Shown in pieces: positions 18,563 through 27,639 of a stretch of DNA of 64,000 bases. How positions within the stretch are numbered: position 1 is the first letter of the stretch; the number at the start of each line of letters is the position of its first letter. A program made the position numbers and the translations under genes. The notes beneath the pieces are model-generated. The model was given only the letters and a program-made list of their open reading frames with translations, was not told the origin of the DNA and made no database searches. This stretch comes from Margaritifera margaritifera (Eukaryota > Mollusca > Bivalvia > Unionida > Margaritiferidae). The DNA is taken from positions 1,589,001 through 1,653,000 of the forward strand of contig JAQPZY010001692.1 in NCBI GenBank assembly GCA_029931535.1, given 5' to 3'.

Positions 18563-21166
18563 CTGGCTCCTCGACGTCTGTTGCATTCAAGACAGGTCAG
18601 CATGACATTTACGCGTATATGACCCAAACTACTATTAATTCTGTCCACGGTAAATTGTCGTGGGTCATTAGGAGAATATTGCCAGCGCATTACTGCGTTA
18701 CACTGAGTGCAATGATTGTTTTGTTGTTGTTTCAGCCTAATGATGAATTCTACATCAAAATCAAACTCGCGTTTATTTTTTATTTTTTTGTCACTTCGCT
18801 GATATACATCTAGTTTTCTCTTTATTATAGTCTTGTTAATATTCCCCTGATAATTTTCTTTTACAGTATAAATCATCCTACGTAATTGAGATATTTTTTT
18901 TACTCGAGATACTGCCAAATATCCTAAATTTGACCATTCGACACGATCATCGACGATCCAAACAATAGTGTCTGAAATTGTCAGTCCTTGCGACGAGTGT
19001 ATTGTTATTGCATATCCCAATGTCCAGCATGTTGGTTCTTTTAGGGCTTCTTCAACAACGTCGATATCAACAGTGACAATGTCATTAAGAACAAGTTTTT
19101 GTGTTTCTTGGCGTCCGGGAATAACAACATCAATATTTTGTTTGCGAGTATCCGCTGGGCGATAACACAACGGTACTGGTAGATTTGGAAATTTTTCTTT
19201 GTGGAGCGAAAATAATTTCGATTGGAGTGTATCACGAACTATTTTCCTAGATGCAACGATCAGATTATTAGGATGCCATAACTTCCAAAAATCGTCGATG
19301 GTAGTTTCTGGAATACAACTGATTCAAGCCTCATCATGACTTTTAATTGTTTTAACGATTCATCGATTGCCCTATGATCTTCCAACGATTCTTCGTAATA
19401 ATCAACATGGTCGAGTAGCCAACAATGGGGTGATTTCCCTGTGAATGGTGGAGGTTGACCATGATCACCGCACATAATAATCGCAGTTGATCTTGTTTTT
19501 AGTCAATCAAGAAACTAGATGAATTGTCTTTTTTGTCTGCTTGTTGTCCTGGTAGCCAAACATCTTTTTGTGGTTTATATGAAATTACTACTTCGCTTAC
19601 TGTCAGACGTACCAGTATCCGTACATCGAGCATGTACTTTAATAGAACTATAGGAGCCCAACGACGCTCGGTAAAATGACTACCAAACCAATCAAGGCAA
19701 AATCCAGTTAGATCATAATCAGGTAAATCGCCATTTATCGCAACTCTGGTCATTTCGTGTGTCGCATGTCCGAATCGTGAGAAATAAGGACTACATTCAC
19801 CAAGTCCAAGAAAACTAGCAGGATAACATGCAACCATGTCAACCGAGATAACGTCGTTATGATCGTATGTTGTATTCCACAACCCTCCATGTTTATATTC
19901 GATACAAGAGTGATGAACATCCTCGAGAAATTCCGAGGGTGTCGGTCGCCATGAGTTTTTCCGCCGAGCAAAATGAGCAACGATCGATGCTACCGTAAAA
20001 CAAGTACAGGGTAATTTGTTTACGAGATCTGTATCGGAGTGCGCGCACTCTACGGTGTATTTTAATGCAACTTGTTCCATTTCCGTCTGAAGATATAGTC
20101 TGCGATAAATTACCCCAGATGGCAACACGAACTGGTCAAATACACCGGCGTCATTACTCCGAAACAGCCATACTGACACAGGATCAGTCGTGCTGATATT
20201 ATAAATTTCTTCCATCATATCACCACTGTAAATCCTAACTTTCCTCTCGAGGGGAAACTTTGTTATACCCGTAGTCCACGCGTGGGCGTTGTGGTAAATT
20301 ATCACCATTGGGGCTCCCTTCGTCCTATATTTACCAGAATCATATAAAATCTCATCGGTTAATGTTTGAACTTTTATTGGAAATTTTAGTTTCTTTTCTA
20401 GTTCGGCAATATCCGCCATCCGCGCTCCCGGCGTTTTTACACCTTCGGACCACTTGTTTATTGTTTTGAGTCGCATATCTGTTAATCCTTTTCCTCGTAG
20501 CGCGTTCATGAAGTACTCTGTTACTCGCTGAGCTGCACAGTTTAAGACAGTATCACACGGCCCGGAAGTCTTCATTGGAGCGAGGGCATTAATGTTAGGC
20601 TCGTTCAACGGATAAATCGCATAAACAACTGCAGTCACAGGGTATGACCTTTCATAATACGGCCTGTCGATACCTGTTAACATCCCTGGTCTAGAATGTC
20701 TATCTAGTATAACAACATCGCCAGGCCGCGTGCGGCCCGGTTTTGATTCTCAAACAGGATCACGTTTATCTCGGATGATCCACTTAGTGACGTTGTCACC
20801 AGTGACGTTGTCACCGTCATCAGCATCGGAGGAGGACGCCGTAATAAATTTAATTCTAAAATAATATCGATGGTCCAGATAACCAATAATTGTCGCTGCC
20901 CGCTGGTTATTCATCATGGCGTCGATGGAGATATCGCCTTGATTGATCCGAAACGTCGACCAAACGTGCACCGCTCTATCATCACGAAACTCCCTCTTGG
21001 CCTCGCTTATGTAATCGTGTAATTGTAAATCTAAGGGTATTCTTGGGCGTTCTCATTTATTCATTAATCGGTCAAAATCAAACCTGCCAAGGACAGTCTT
21101 GCCCCAGGGAATACTATCAATCATGGCTAATCTCGAAAACTCCTCATCGGTACTCCTGCTCATCAT
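18559..21166 (-). pseudogene. DNA polymerase-SF1 helicase-HNH replication protein, internally deleted
   Basis: From ATG 21,166 the frame shows PWGKTVLGRFDFD, then TGA at 21,053-21,055 and at 20,750-20,752, and a polymerase part with the motif A-like VDMVACYP. At 19,499 it ends abruptly; the next code is already helicase motif III (CGDHGQPPPF). After a frame shift near 19,300 come LYRPADTRK-like (CYRPADTRK), motif V/VI (TIHSSQGLTI, YLAVSRVKK) and a C-terminal HNH-type zinc nuclease (CTQC, FTVDRINS, LTCLECN). Missing are the polymerase motifs B/C and the helicase Walker A. The fusion order is known from Polinton-like elements of many eukaryotes. Confidence 0.82.
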
Positions 21167-21218
21167 ATAATTAAGGAAAGTATATATCTAAATTAAATAT
21201 TATCTTAAATATTATATA

Positions 21219-21554
21219 ATGACATTACGAGGCAAAGGTAATTGTAAATGGTTGATGATTGGATCAGCAATTCCATGCGGAAAAAATTGCTATTACGAGT
21301 ATTGTGCCTATCACATGCAAAGTGTGTGTCGGGGGAGTTCAGGGCCAAAACCGTGCATAAAATGTGGAGTTGGAGTTAGAGGCCAAAGCGAGCTTTGTGT
21401 TTCATGCGGTGGAAGAAAATACAGAGCGCTGAAACAGTACTACGATAAACGACAGGAATATATTATAAAAGACGCTCAAGATTATCTCAATAGACAATCC
21501 CCAAATGATCATCCAATGGATGATTTCGCCATAGGTAGATTTATACCCGAATGA
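21219..21554 (+). CDS. Cysteine-rich zinc-binding protein
   Basis: 111 residues with about ten cysteines: GNCKWL, IPCGKNC, YCAYH, then two CxxC pairs (CIKCG and CVSCGG) and a basic helix (RKYRALKQYYDKRQEY). Resembles a virus-type C2H2/treble-clef plus zinc ribbon; I cannot name the family. It is divergent from the polymerase gene with 52 bp between starts, and the HNH gene follows after 35 bp. Possibly a DNA-binding regulator or replication accessory; this is inference. Confidence 0.6.
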   Translation: MTLRGKGNCKWLMIGSAIPCGKNCYYEYCAYHMQSVCRGSSGPKPCIKCGVGVRGQSELCVSCGGRKYRALKQYYDKRQEYIIKDAQDYLNRQSPNDHPMDDFAIGRFIPE

Positions 21555-21589
21555 TATATATATATTAGAGAAATAATATTACTATATAA

Positions 21590-22147
21590 ATGGAACAAGT
21601 GAACGTCGAAGATTTTCAGAGACATCCTACTTTTAATGATTATGAGGCAAACCGCGCTGGTGTAATCAGACATTACACTCGCGCACGGGCGGGGCGGACA
21701 AAACCTATCGGTTATCCTCATAATAACGGTTATTTTCTGATTACCGTGTGGTATCCAAGACATTGCGATCTCGATCCTAGCGTGTTTACACGCTCACGTG
21801 GGAACAAAAAATATTACGCTCATAGATTTATCTACGAGTGTTTTAACGGCTTGATCGGTAAAGGTCTTGTTATAGATCATATTAATGTTGTTAAAACTGA
21901 TAACAGACTTGAGAATCTTAGAGTTGTAAATCAACAAGAAAATGTTTTGGCGGGCCGAAATGCGGATGGAAAGAATCTTCGAAATCCACAAGGAGGGCGT
22001 GCCACCCCCAGACGTGTTATTGGAATAAATACGCAAACAGGGAAAGAAACTGAATTTCCGTCATTATACGCCGCTGGAAAACATTATAATATTCGACCAA
22101 GTGCTGTCAGATCTGTAGCTAGTAATGTAACTAAATCAGCGCGATAA
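21590..22147 (+). CDS. HNH endonuclease with NUMOD DNA-binding repeat
   Basis: 185 residues, intact. The HNH_3-type core is AHRFIYECFNG...VIDHIN...NRLENLRVV..QEN at about residues 77-118. The N-terminus has a NUMOD4-like stretch (NGYFLITVW). The C-terminus has a NUMOD1-like repeat (RVIGINTQTGKETEF...AAGKHYNIRPSAV). Such proteins are homing endonucleases of phages and large DNA viruses. No group I intron is seen around it, so it is free-standing. Confidence 0.8.
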   Translation: MEQVNVEDFQRHPTFNDYEANRAGVIRHYTRARAGRTKPIGYPHNNGYFLITVWYPRHCDLDPSVFTRSRGNKKYYAHRFIYECFNGLIGKGLVIDHINVVKTDNRLENLRVVNQQENVLAGRNADGKNLRNPQGGRATPRRVIGINTQTGKETEFPSLYAAGKHYNIRPSAVRSVASNVTKSAR

Positions 22148-22202
22148 AAAAGCTCCGGTGAAAGAATTCAATTTCGGTACGTGGCCCCCTTGTAATCACG
22201 CA

Positions 22203-22220
22203 CGGTGTGTGTACACACCG
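22203..22220. terminator. Hairpin CGGTGTG-TGTA-CACACCG after the HNH gene
   Basis: 7-bp GC-rich stem with a 4-base loop, 56 bp past the HNH stop. The same stem occurs at 25,988-26,005, just after the next rightward gene. Placement at gene ends suggests a 3'-end or terminator role, by inference. Confidence 0.4.
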
Positions 22221-22453
22221 CGTATATCGATTGCTGTGTGTTAATGTCCCTGGCGGTCACACAATGTAAATATAGATTTTTTTTAACCTTCAGTTTATTA
22301 AAACTGCAGCGTAGTAAACGGATCAATACTACTGAATCTGTCTTTGACGAATTTTCCTTTGGAAAATCATTCACGCCTGGTGACAACGTCAGTAAGTGTT
22401 TTTTTTTTTTTTTTCACGTATTATACCAGTTCCGAACACTAGTAAATAAACAA

Positions 22454-22558
22454 GCGCCGTAGTGTAACGGTTAAGGCGTTCGCAGATCGTCCCAAGAACA
22501 ATTTCCTTGCACAAGGAAATCAAGTGGAAATCTCTCTCATGTTCGAATCACGCGACGG
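22454..22558 (+). ncRNA. tRNA-like Pol III unit (tRNA-derived SINE head or virus tRNA-like RNA)
   Basis: An A-box-like TAGTGTAACGG and GGTTAAGGCGTTCGC, then a perfect 8-bp hairpin (ATTTCCTT-GCAC-AAGGAAAT, 22,501-22,520), then a B-box-like GTTCGAATCAC. The spacing resembles a tRNA with a long variable arm. The acceptor stem does not pair well, so it is not a normal tRNA. No run of T follows closely. Confidence 0.4.
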
Positions 22559-22605
22559 ACACTTTGTCGGCGTTTGTAATAAAAATTATTATAATTGGGG
22601 GGGTC

Positions 22606-22845
22606 GCGCGTAAATGATTCGCGTTTGTAGATTCGAGTGCGGCTACTCTATGTATGATCATTGATAATTCGCTACTAATCCTCCCAACGACGGGAGGAGG
22701 TGATGTTTTGCACCTCTGGGTTTGTATGGGGGGTGGGGGGTGGGGGGTGGCGTGTGCACGCAATGTCCATTGGACATTGACACTGTCCAATGATCATACA
22801 TAGAGTAGCCGCACTCGAATCTACAAACGCGAATCATTTACGCGC
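22606..22845. repeat. Perfect 58-bp inverted repeat around a G-rich core
   Basis: Arms 22,606-22,663 and 22,788-22,845 are exact reverse complements. The 124-bp centre contains a GGAGG hairpin-like part, three GGGGGGTG units (about 22,730-22,750) and the palindrome CAATGTCCA-T-TGGACATTG (22,761-22,779). Confidence 0.95.
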
Positions 22846-22885
22846 TTGGGGTAAAATATCCATTACCATTGTATATATTCATCGA

Positions 22886-23130
22886 ACATCAGCCACATCT
22901 GTATATATTATCATTACCATTGTATCATCAGCCACATCTGTATATATTACCATTACCATTGTATCATCAGCCACATCTGTATACCATTGCCATTGTATCA
23001 TCAGCCACATCTGTATATATTACCATTACCATTGTATCATCAGCCACATCTGTATATATTACCATTACCATTGTATATATTCATCGAACATCAGCCACAT
23101 CTGTATATATTATCATTACCATTGTATATA
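22886..23130. repeat. Minisatellite, unit about 37-39 bp, about six copies
   Basis: CAGCCACATCTGTATA recurs near 22,890, 22,929, 22,967, 23,003, 23,040 and 23,090, each followed by ATTACCATTACCATTGTAT. Some units have an extra ATATTCATCGAACAT. The apparent reading frames across it are products of the repeat. Confidence 0.9.
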
Positions 23131-23164
23131 TCCATGTAACGTCCTCGGACGCTTAGATTAAGAT

Positions 23165-23280
23165 AATTAAAATTATTGTAAATAGAATAATTGTAAATAG
23201 TTGTAAATATAATAACTGTAAATAGTTGTAAATAAAATAATTGTAAATAGTTGTAAATAGATGTTGTAAATATTTTTTTT
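23165..23280. repeat. AT-rich tandem array (TTGTAAATAGTTGTAAATA)
   Basis: Three to four units of about 25 bp, nearly free of G+C, ending in a T-run just before the next start codon at 23,319. Easily melted DNA; could act as an origin element or promoter spacer. Confidence 0.7.
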
Positions 23281-23803
23281 TTAAATCGGTTATTTAAAGA
23301 AATATTTTTATTATTTATATGAACCAAGAAAATATTAATGCGATTATTTCTGCGATTGAAAAATTACAACAGCGTGAATTATTTTCCAAAGATTCGAGTG
23401 CTAGCACTCATACGGCTTGTCAAGCCGCACGTATTCAACTTACTGATTCGCTAGCAAATACAGAAAGAATTATAAATGATTTTGAAATATTACAACAACG
23501 ACGTGAGGAAGGTAGGTATACACTAGCTGCAGAATATCGATTTATAAAACTGTTGCAACAGGCAATGACAACGTCGTTAGCCGGTTTACCGGTGAATCAT
23601 CCTTTGGATGATCGGGGTCCGTATTCACGAAACTCCTCAAGTCCACACTCACACTCAAATCTGAGTTTTCCCTCAAATACTTGAGTGTGCCCTCAAATTG
23701 CGATTCACGAAACCAAGCTGAGGGAACCACTCAACTCAACTTTGAGTATTTCACTCAAATAAATGAGATAGCGTCTTACCTAACTCAATGAATACACTCA
23801 AAA

Positions 23804-24155
23804 ATGGCGTACGCACATCGCTTACGTAGACGCCGTAGAATGTGTGCAAAAAAATTAAAGGAAAGGTTATCATTACAAGATGTGGATGATTTAGAATGCT
23901 TTCAGAGATTTTGATTTCGAAAGCAAACAATATTATTCTTGGTTTCAATTCTTGAACGTTTCCTATCATCATTAACAAATCGATCAAGATCACTTTCGCC
24001 GCAATGTCAGGTGCTCTGCGCCCTTCGATATTTTGCAAGTGGAGCCCATATGCGGCTGGCTAATCGGGGATAGCATGGGATTATCGCAGCCGACAGTGAG
24101 CCGTGTTGTAATCAGAGTTGCAAAGGCCATAGCTACATATAGTAGATATAAATAT
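23804..24155 (+). pseudogene. Harbinger transposase, N-terminal remnant
   Basis: From ATG 23,804 a basic start, then FRKQTILFLVSIL, LTNRSRSLSPQCQVLCALRY and, one base out of frame, IGDSMGLSQPTVSRVV, the helix-turn-helix of Harbinger transposases. A TGA interrupts at RF*FRK and a frameshift follows near 24,055. The DDE catalytic region, normally 200 residues more, is absent. Confidence 0.75.
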
Positions 24156-24239
24156 TCTTGATATGTTATTAATGAAAGAATGGTATTTGATGAGTGTTTA
24201 TTACATGTAAAAGAATAAAGTAAAAATATTGTAAAACGG

Positions 24240-24641
24240 ACCATTTTACCCTCAGTATCTAATCCAAATGTCAGACCCCTCATTTGTGGGTGGTCACCAA
24301 TTTGATTTATAATAAGCTCCTGTGAAGGTGGTGGAGTTGTTGGTTTTGGCCCACCACCTGTTTTTGGTTTTCGAAAGCCATCAATTTTTTCCTTTGCTGA
24401 AAAATTATATTTAAAAAACTATTTATTATGAAATGATATAAAGTAATCAATGAAGCATGTGTATATTTCTGTTGATGGTAACATAAATAAAAAAATTGAA
24501 TAATAAAAATGCACGTACAAACAATATGTTTGTGAATTAATGTACAATGTATGTAAAATTAGTGATGATTGTTGTAAATTTTTTAATATAAAGTTTCATA
24601 TGATTGTATTAAATTTTTTTTGAAATTTTCTATATTCAGAA

Positions 24642-24717
<76 letters not shown>

Positions 24718-25520
24718 TCAAATTACCCCTTTGTTTTGCATTTTCACATTGTTTTTTGCACTGCAGAATGTTCCTTGCTTCAGATGAGACACTGGAAACA
24801 ATACAACTATTAATTATTACTCATTTTTATAGAGTATTTCATTATAATCACGATATATATTATGCATAGTTGTTTTAAATTTAATGTTGAACACTTGTAA
24901 TTTTAGCTGAAGAAATATGACTCAATCATAATACTGTCACAATTCAGAAAATGTACATTTTCAATTAATTTTTAAGACATTAACCATGTGATATATATTA
25001 AATACTGTACATTTTTTAAAATAATTTAATAGTTTCTTTATGATAATTACATTATGAAATAACAATGTTAAGCTGTTGTCTGATGTAGAACTTAATATTT
25101 GTCAAAATAAATAATGACTACTGTTTGTCAAGTTTAATGTGTTGATTTATTTTGTTCATTGAATATGTATATTAGTAGTTTATATATCGTCATTAACATT
25201 AAATGTACACCAATTAAAAAAAAATTTATGTAGGTTATCCAGAGACTGATAGAATTCCGTAACGACACTATTTTTTCTTTAAAACTATTATTATTTGAAA
25301 AAGAATATGTAAATATTTTAGATACTTACGCATTAACGGCATCAGTCACCTCTTCCCAGGCCTTCTCTTTGTCTTTAACGCTCACTCCCCCATCACCACC
25401 GCAACCTTTCAATTTTCCAAATAATACACCCTCTCTTTTCAATACACTCTCTACCAAAACAACTTTCTCTTTATCACTCAAATTTGCACATCTTTTTTTC
25501 TTTCCTTCACTGTCATCCAT
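24240..25520 (-). pseudogene. Harbinger Myb/SANT-like accessory protein, two exons
   Basis: Exon 1 (25,330-25,520) starts MDDSEGKKKRCANLSDKEK and continues with a Myb/SANT-like helix (KAWEEVTDAVN), ending at a GTAAGT donor. A second exon, roughly 24,240-24,396, follows a TTTTCAG acceptor and codes KTGGGPKPTTPPPSQE and GLTFGLDTE, typical of these proteins. The frames do not join exactly as read, so a small indel or a different junction is likely. Confidence 0.6.
24640..24717. repeat. (AAT)n microsatellite
   Basis: About 25 AAT units with one AAC, in the intron of the Harbinger accessory gene. Confidence 0.95.
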
Positions 25521-25987
25521 GGTGTTTACAACACACACAACACACACAATGCAGACGAAACTGATACAGACGATACAATTGTTTACGGAAGTGCGCGAGA
25601 GCATCCTTAGCAACTAGTATCTTTTACACTTTCAAAACTGGAGATCGCGGTAGCCGACCGCTTACGCACTTAATAATTTGAGTATTACGTAGCACTCAGC
25701 TGAGTGCACTCAAATTTGAGGTGACCGGTGTTCGTGAATCATAAATTGAGTGCACACTCACATGAGGGACAAACTCAGTTATTTTGAGTTGAGTTTCTCA
25801 CTCAACTTGAGGAGTTTCGTGAATACGGGCCCGGGATGATAAAATAATTGCTGAGTTTGTTCCACTTGCAAACGCAATAGAGAAAGTTAGATCAGAGTTG
25901 TCTCAAGAATATGAAGCAAAAAAAGTTATAAGTGAGCGTGTAAGACAGTTAAAAAAACTTATGGCCCGATAGTGATATCGATCGCCG

Positions 25988-26212
25988 CGGTGTGGGTACA
26001 CACCGTGCACGCACACCAACATCGTGAGCGTGTAAACACGCCGCGTGAGCGTGTACGCAATGTCCATGGACATTGACACTGTCCAGGGACATCGACGAGT
26101 TAAAAAAAATATTTTTTTTTGTTTAAAAAAGACGACGATGATTACATCACTACATCATTTACAAAGTTGTACTTAGAGTTACCACTCAGAGTACCTGTAC
26201 TCTAAGTACCCA
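25988..26212. repeat. Cluster of hairpins between two convergent genes
   Basis: CGGTGTG-GGTA-CACACCG (25,988-26,005), the perfect palindrome CAATGTCCATGGACATTG (26,058-26,075, followed by ACACTGTCCA as at 22,780), two GTGAGCGTGTA words, and GTACTTAGAGT...ACTCTAAGTAC (about 26,169-26,212). This lies between the ends of the rightward unknown gene and the leftward penton-like gene, as a bidirectional terminator would. Confidence 0.65.
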
Positions 26213-26228
26213 CTGATGTCCCTGGACA

Positions 26229-27500
26229 TTACGCGCGCACATACAAACTCACTGTTAATTCTTCACCGCGTAAATCCAGCAAGTGATTATCTTGATCCAC
26301 CAGTGAAAAGTGTATGCGCGACAATGACGGATTATGACATCGTAGATAAACGGGATTAACAGGTACTGATAAAATCAAACTACCAGGAGATACTTCCGGG
26401 GAAAAGCTATAAAGAATGTAACTTTGTTGAGCTTGTTTGGATTTCAGTGAATCTGTCTTTGATAGACCCGCTTGATAACTTCCATCGACAGCGTCACATA
26501 CAAGGTTTACAGAAATCGTTGACGTAATATTGACTATACCTGGCGATATGTGACGGCCCGATCGATCACCAAAACCGTTGTTATGCCGCAGAATCGTTTG
26601 ATGAGGTATTATTGCGTTCCATGCGGCTTGGATTTTATCAAAGTGATCATCGATGATCGATTTGAGTTTCTTTTTCTTTTCATCGAGGTCAAGACCGGGT
26701 ATCTTGAATGTAGGTAAATCATCTTCGGTTATCTTAAAGTATTCGAGAAATTTCTCTTTTTGGAATGGAAGGAGGTTTTTAATCATACCTATCGCCCTGC
26801 CCTGAAATTTCTCTACGTTAGCGATCACCATGTTCAAATGCTGGATTATCGCTATAATTGTTTGCAGTAAATTATCATTCGGATATTCAGACAGGTATTT
26901 CTCAGATAATTTTTCTAGATTAGTTATATACGCGTTATATTCCTCATTAATTTTATTAATAACCAGGTCCGCGGAGATATCATCGGCTAAACTAGCGCCG
27001 GTCATCGTCAACGGGTAGTCGTATTTTAAAATAGGTGAGAAGAAGGGGATTTCAGAGTCAATCCATGTTGATATTATTTGATACTCAGGAGTTTCTATAA
27101 ACTTTTTGATGTCTGTCGAATAATCAGATCTCTTTGGTTCTGGTGGTCCAACATGAACAGGTGGTGTGTCAGGCCATCCCAATACGGTTCTGATCGACGA
27201 TTGATATATATCAACGGCATAATCCTGTGTGGATATTTCAATGGCAGCACTGAGTGTTGGTTCGTGGACCGTTATTGCAATTTTGGATTCCTTTCCTGTA
27301 ATTGACTTGATTCGCCGCTGAAATTCATCGTTGATTTGTTCAATCTGATAAGCTCCCGTTGGAATACTAACAACGTTCCAGTCAGGCGTACCATCGGCGT
27401 TTTTTTTGTATGAAAATACCAGTGAATTATTGGCATCCAATCCGCCAAATGATTTTGATCTGATGCTTGGCCAACTATAATACACTCGTAATTGTGCCAA
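26229..27500 (-). CDS. Penton-like minor capsid protein with a large central insertion
   Basis: 423 residues, intact. The ends match the element 1 penton-like protein: LRVYYSWPSI, IPTGAYQIEQIND and, near the C-terminus, YSFSPEVSPGSLILS and RIHFSLVDQDNHLLDLRGEE. Between about residues 120 and 315 it has an extra segment, mostly helical with repeated charged stretches (DLDEKKKKLKSIIDDHFDKI), that is absent from element 1 (about 280 residues in all). It could be a vertex extension. It is the last gene of the leftward capsid block. Confidence 0.75.
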   Translation of the reverse strand: MAQLRVYYSWPSIRSKSFGGLDANNSLVFSYKKNADGTPDWNVVSIPTGAYQIEQINDEFQRRIKSITGKESKIAITVHEPTLSAAIEISTQDYAVDIYQSSIRTVLGWPDTPPVHVGPPEPKRSDYSTDIKKFIETPEYQIISTWIDSEIPFFSPILKYDYPLTMTGASLADDISADLVINKINEEYNAYITNLEKLSEKYLSEYPNDNLLQTIIAIIQHLNMVIANVEKFQGRAIGMIKNLLPFQKEKFLEYFKITEDDLPTFKIPGLDLDEKKKKLKSIIDDHFDKIQAAWNAIIPHQTILRHNNGFGDRSGRHISPGIVNITSTISVNLVCDAVDGSYQAGLSKTDSLKSKQAQQSYILYSFSPEVSPGSLILSVPVNPVYLRCHNPSLSRIHFSLVDQDNHLLDLRGEELTVSLYVRA

Positions 27501-27532
27501 TGCGATCTCTAAACTTTATTTACTCGGTAGCA

Positions 27533-27551
27533 AATCTGTCGTAGACAGATT
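27533..27551. repeat. Hairpin AATCTGTC-GTA-GACAGATT between two genes
   Basis: Perfect 8-bp stem with a 3-base loop in the 139-bp gap between the two-TM and penton-like genes. Shares half-sites with 7,692-7,706 and 17,543-17,563. Confidence 0.65.
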
Positions 27552-27639
27552 CGGGGAAGTTATCGGCGTAGGAAAAATAATATCAAATTCTGGTTGCGTT
27601 GACACCGCTGATATCATCGTAGTTGTCGACGGAGTGGTA

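Larger units (their letters stand above)
22148..23318. other. 1.2-kb noncoding hub of element 2
   Basis: No convincing gene. It holds a CGGTGTG hairpin (22,203-22,220), a T16-17 run near 22,397, a tRNA-like unit, a perfect 58-bp inverted repeat, a 37-bp minisatellite and an AT-rich tandem array. It is the longest gene-free part of the element and lies near its centre. An origin or transcription-control role is possible but not shown. Confidence 0.7.
23613..25833. mobile_element. PIF/Harbinger DNA transposon, 2.2 kb, non-autonomous
   Basis: Terminal inverted repeats of about 28 bp share CCGTATTCACGAAACTCC followed by TCAAG. Subterminal zones are rich in ACTCAA and TTGAGT words. Flanked by the 7-bp direct repeat GGATGAT (23,606-23,612 and 25,834-25,840), longer than the 3-bp TWA site usual for this superfamily. 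It holds remnants of both Harbinger genes (transposase and Myb-like). Confidence 0.82.
23319..25972 (+). pseudogene. Unknown coiled-coil gene interrupted by a Harbinger transposon
   Basis: 98 codons (23,319-23,612) and 44 codons (25,841-25,972, ending TAG) lie in the same frame once the transposon and one duplicated GGATGAT are set aside. The product is short, helical and Glu/Gln/Lys-rich (IEKLQQRELF, FEILQQRREEGRY; then ERVRQLKKL). I recognise no family. Both halves are free of other damage, so the transposon may be the first lesion. Confidence 0.6.

Noticed and set aside
22886..23130. CRISPR-like array (regular repeats of about 38 bp)
   Set aside because: There are no unique spacers; units are nearly identical throughout and the context is eukaryotic.
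22790..23161. Overlapping frames rich in His/Ile/Tyr at the centre of element 2
   Set aside because: They follow the 37-bp minisatellite and the inverted repeat arm, without start context or conserved domain.
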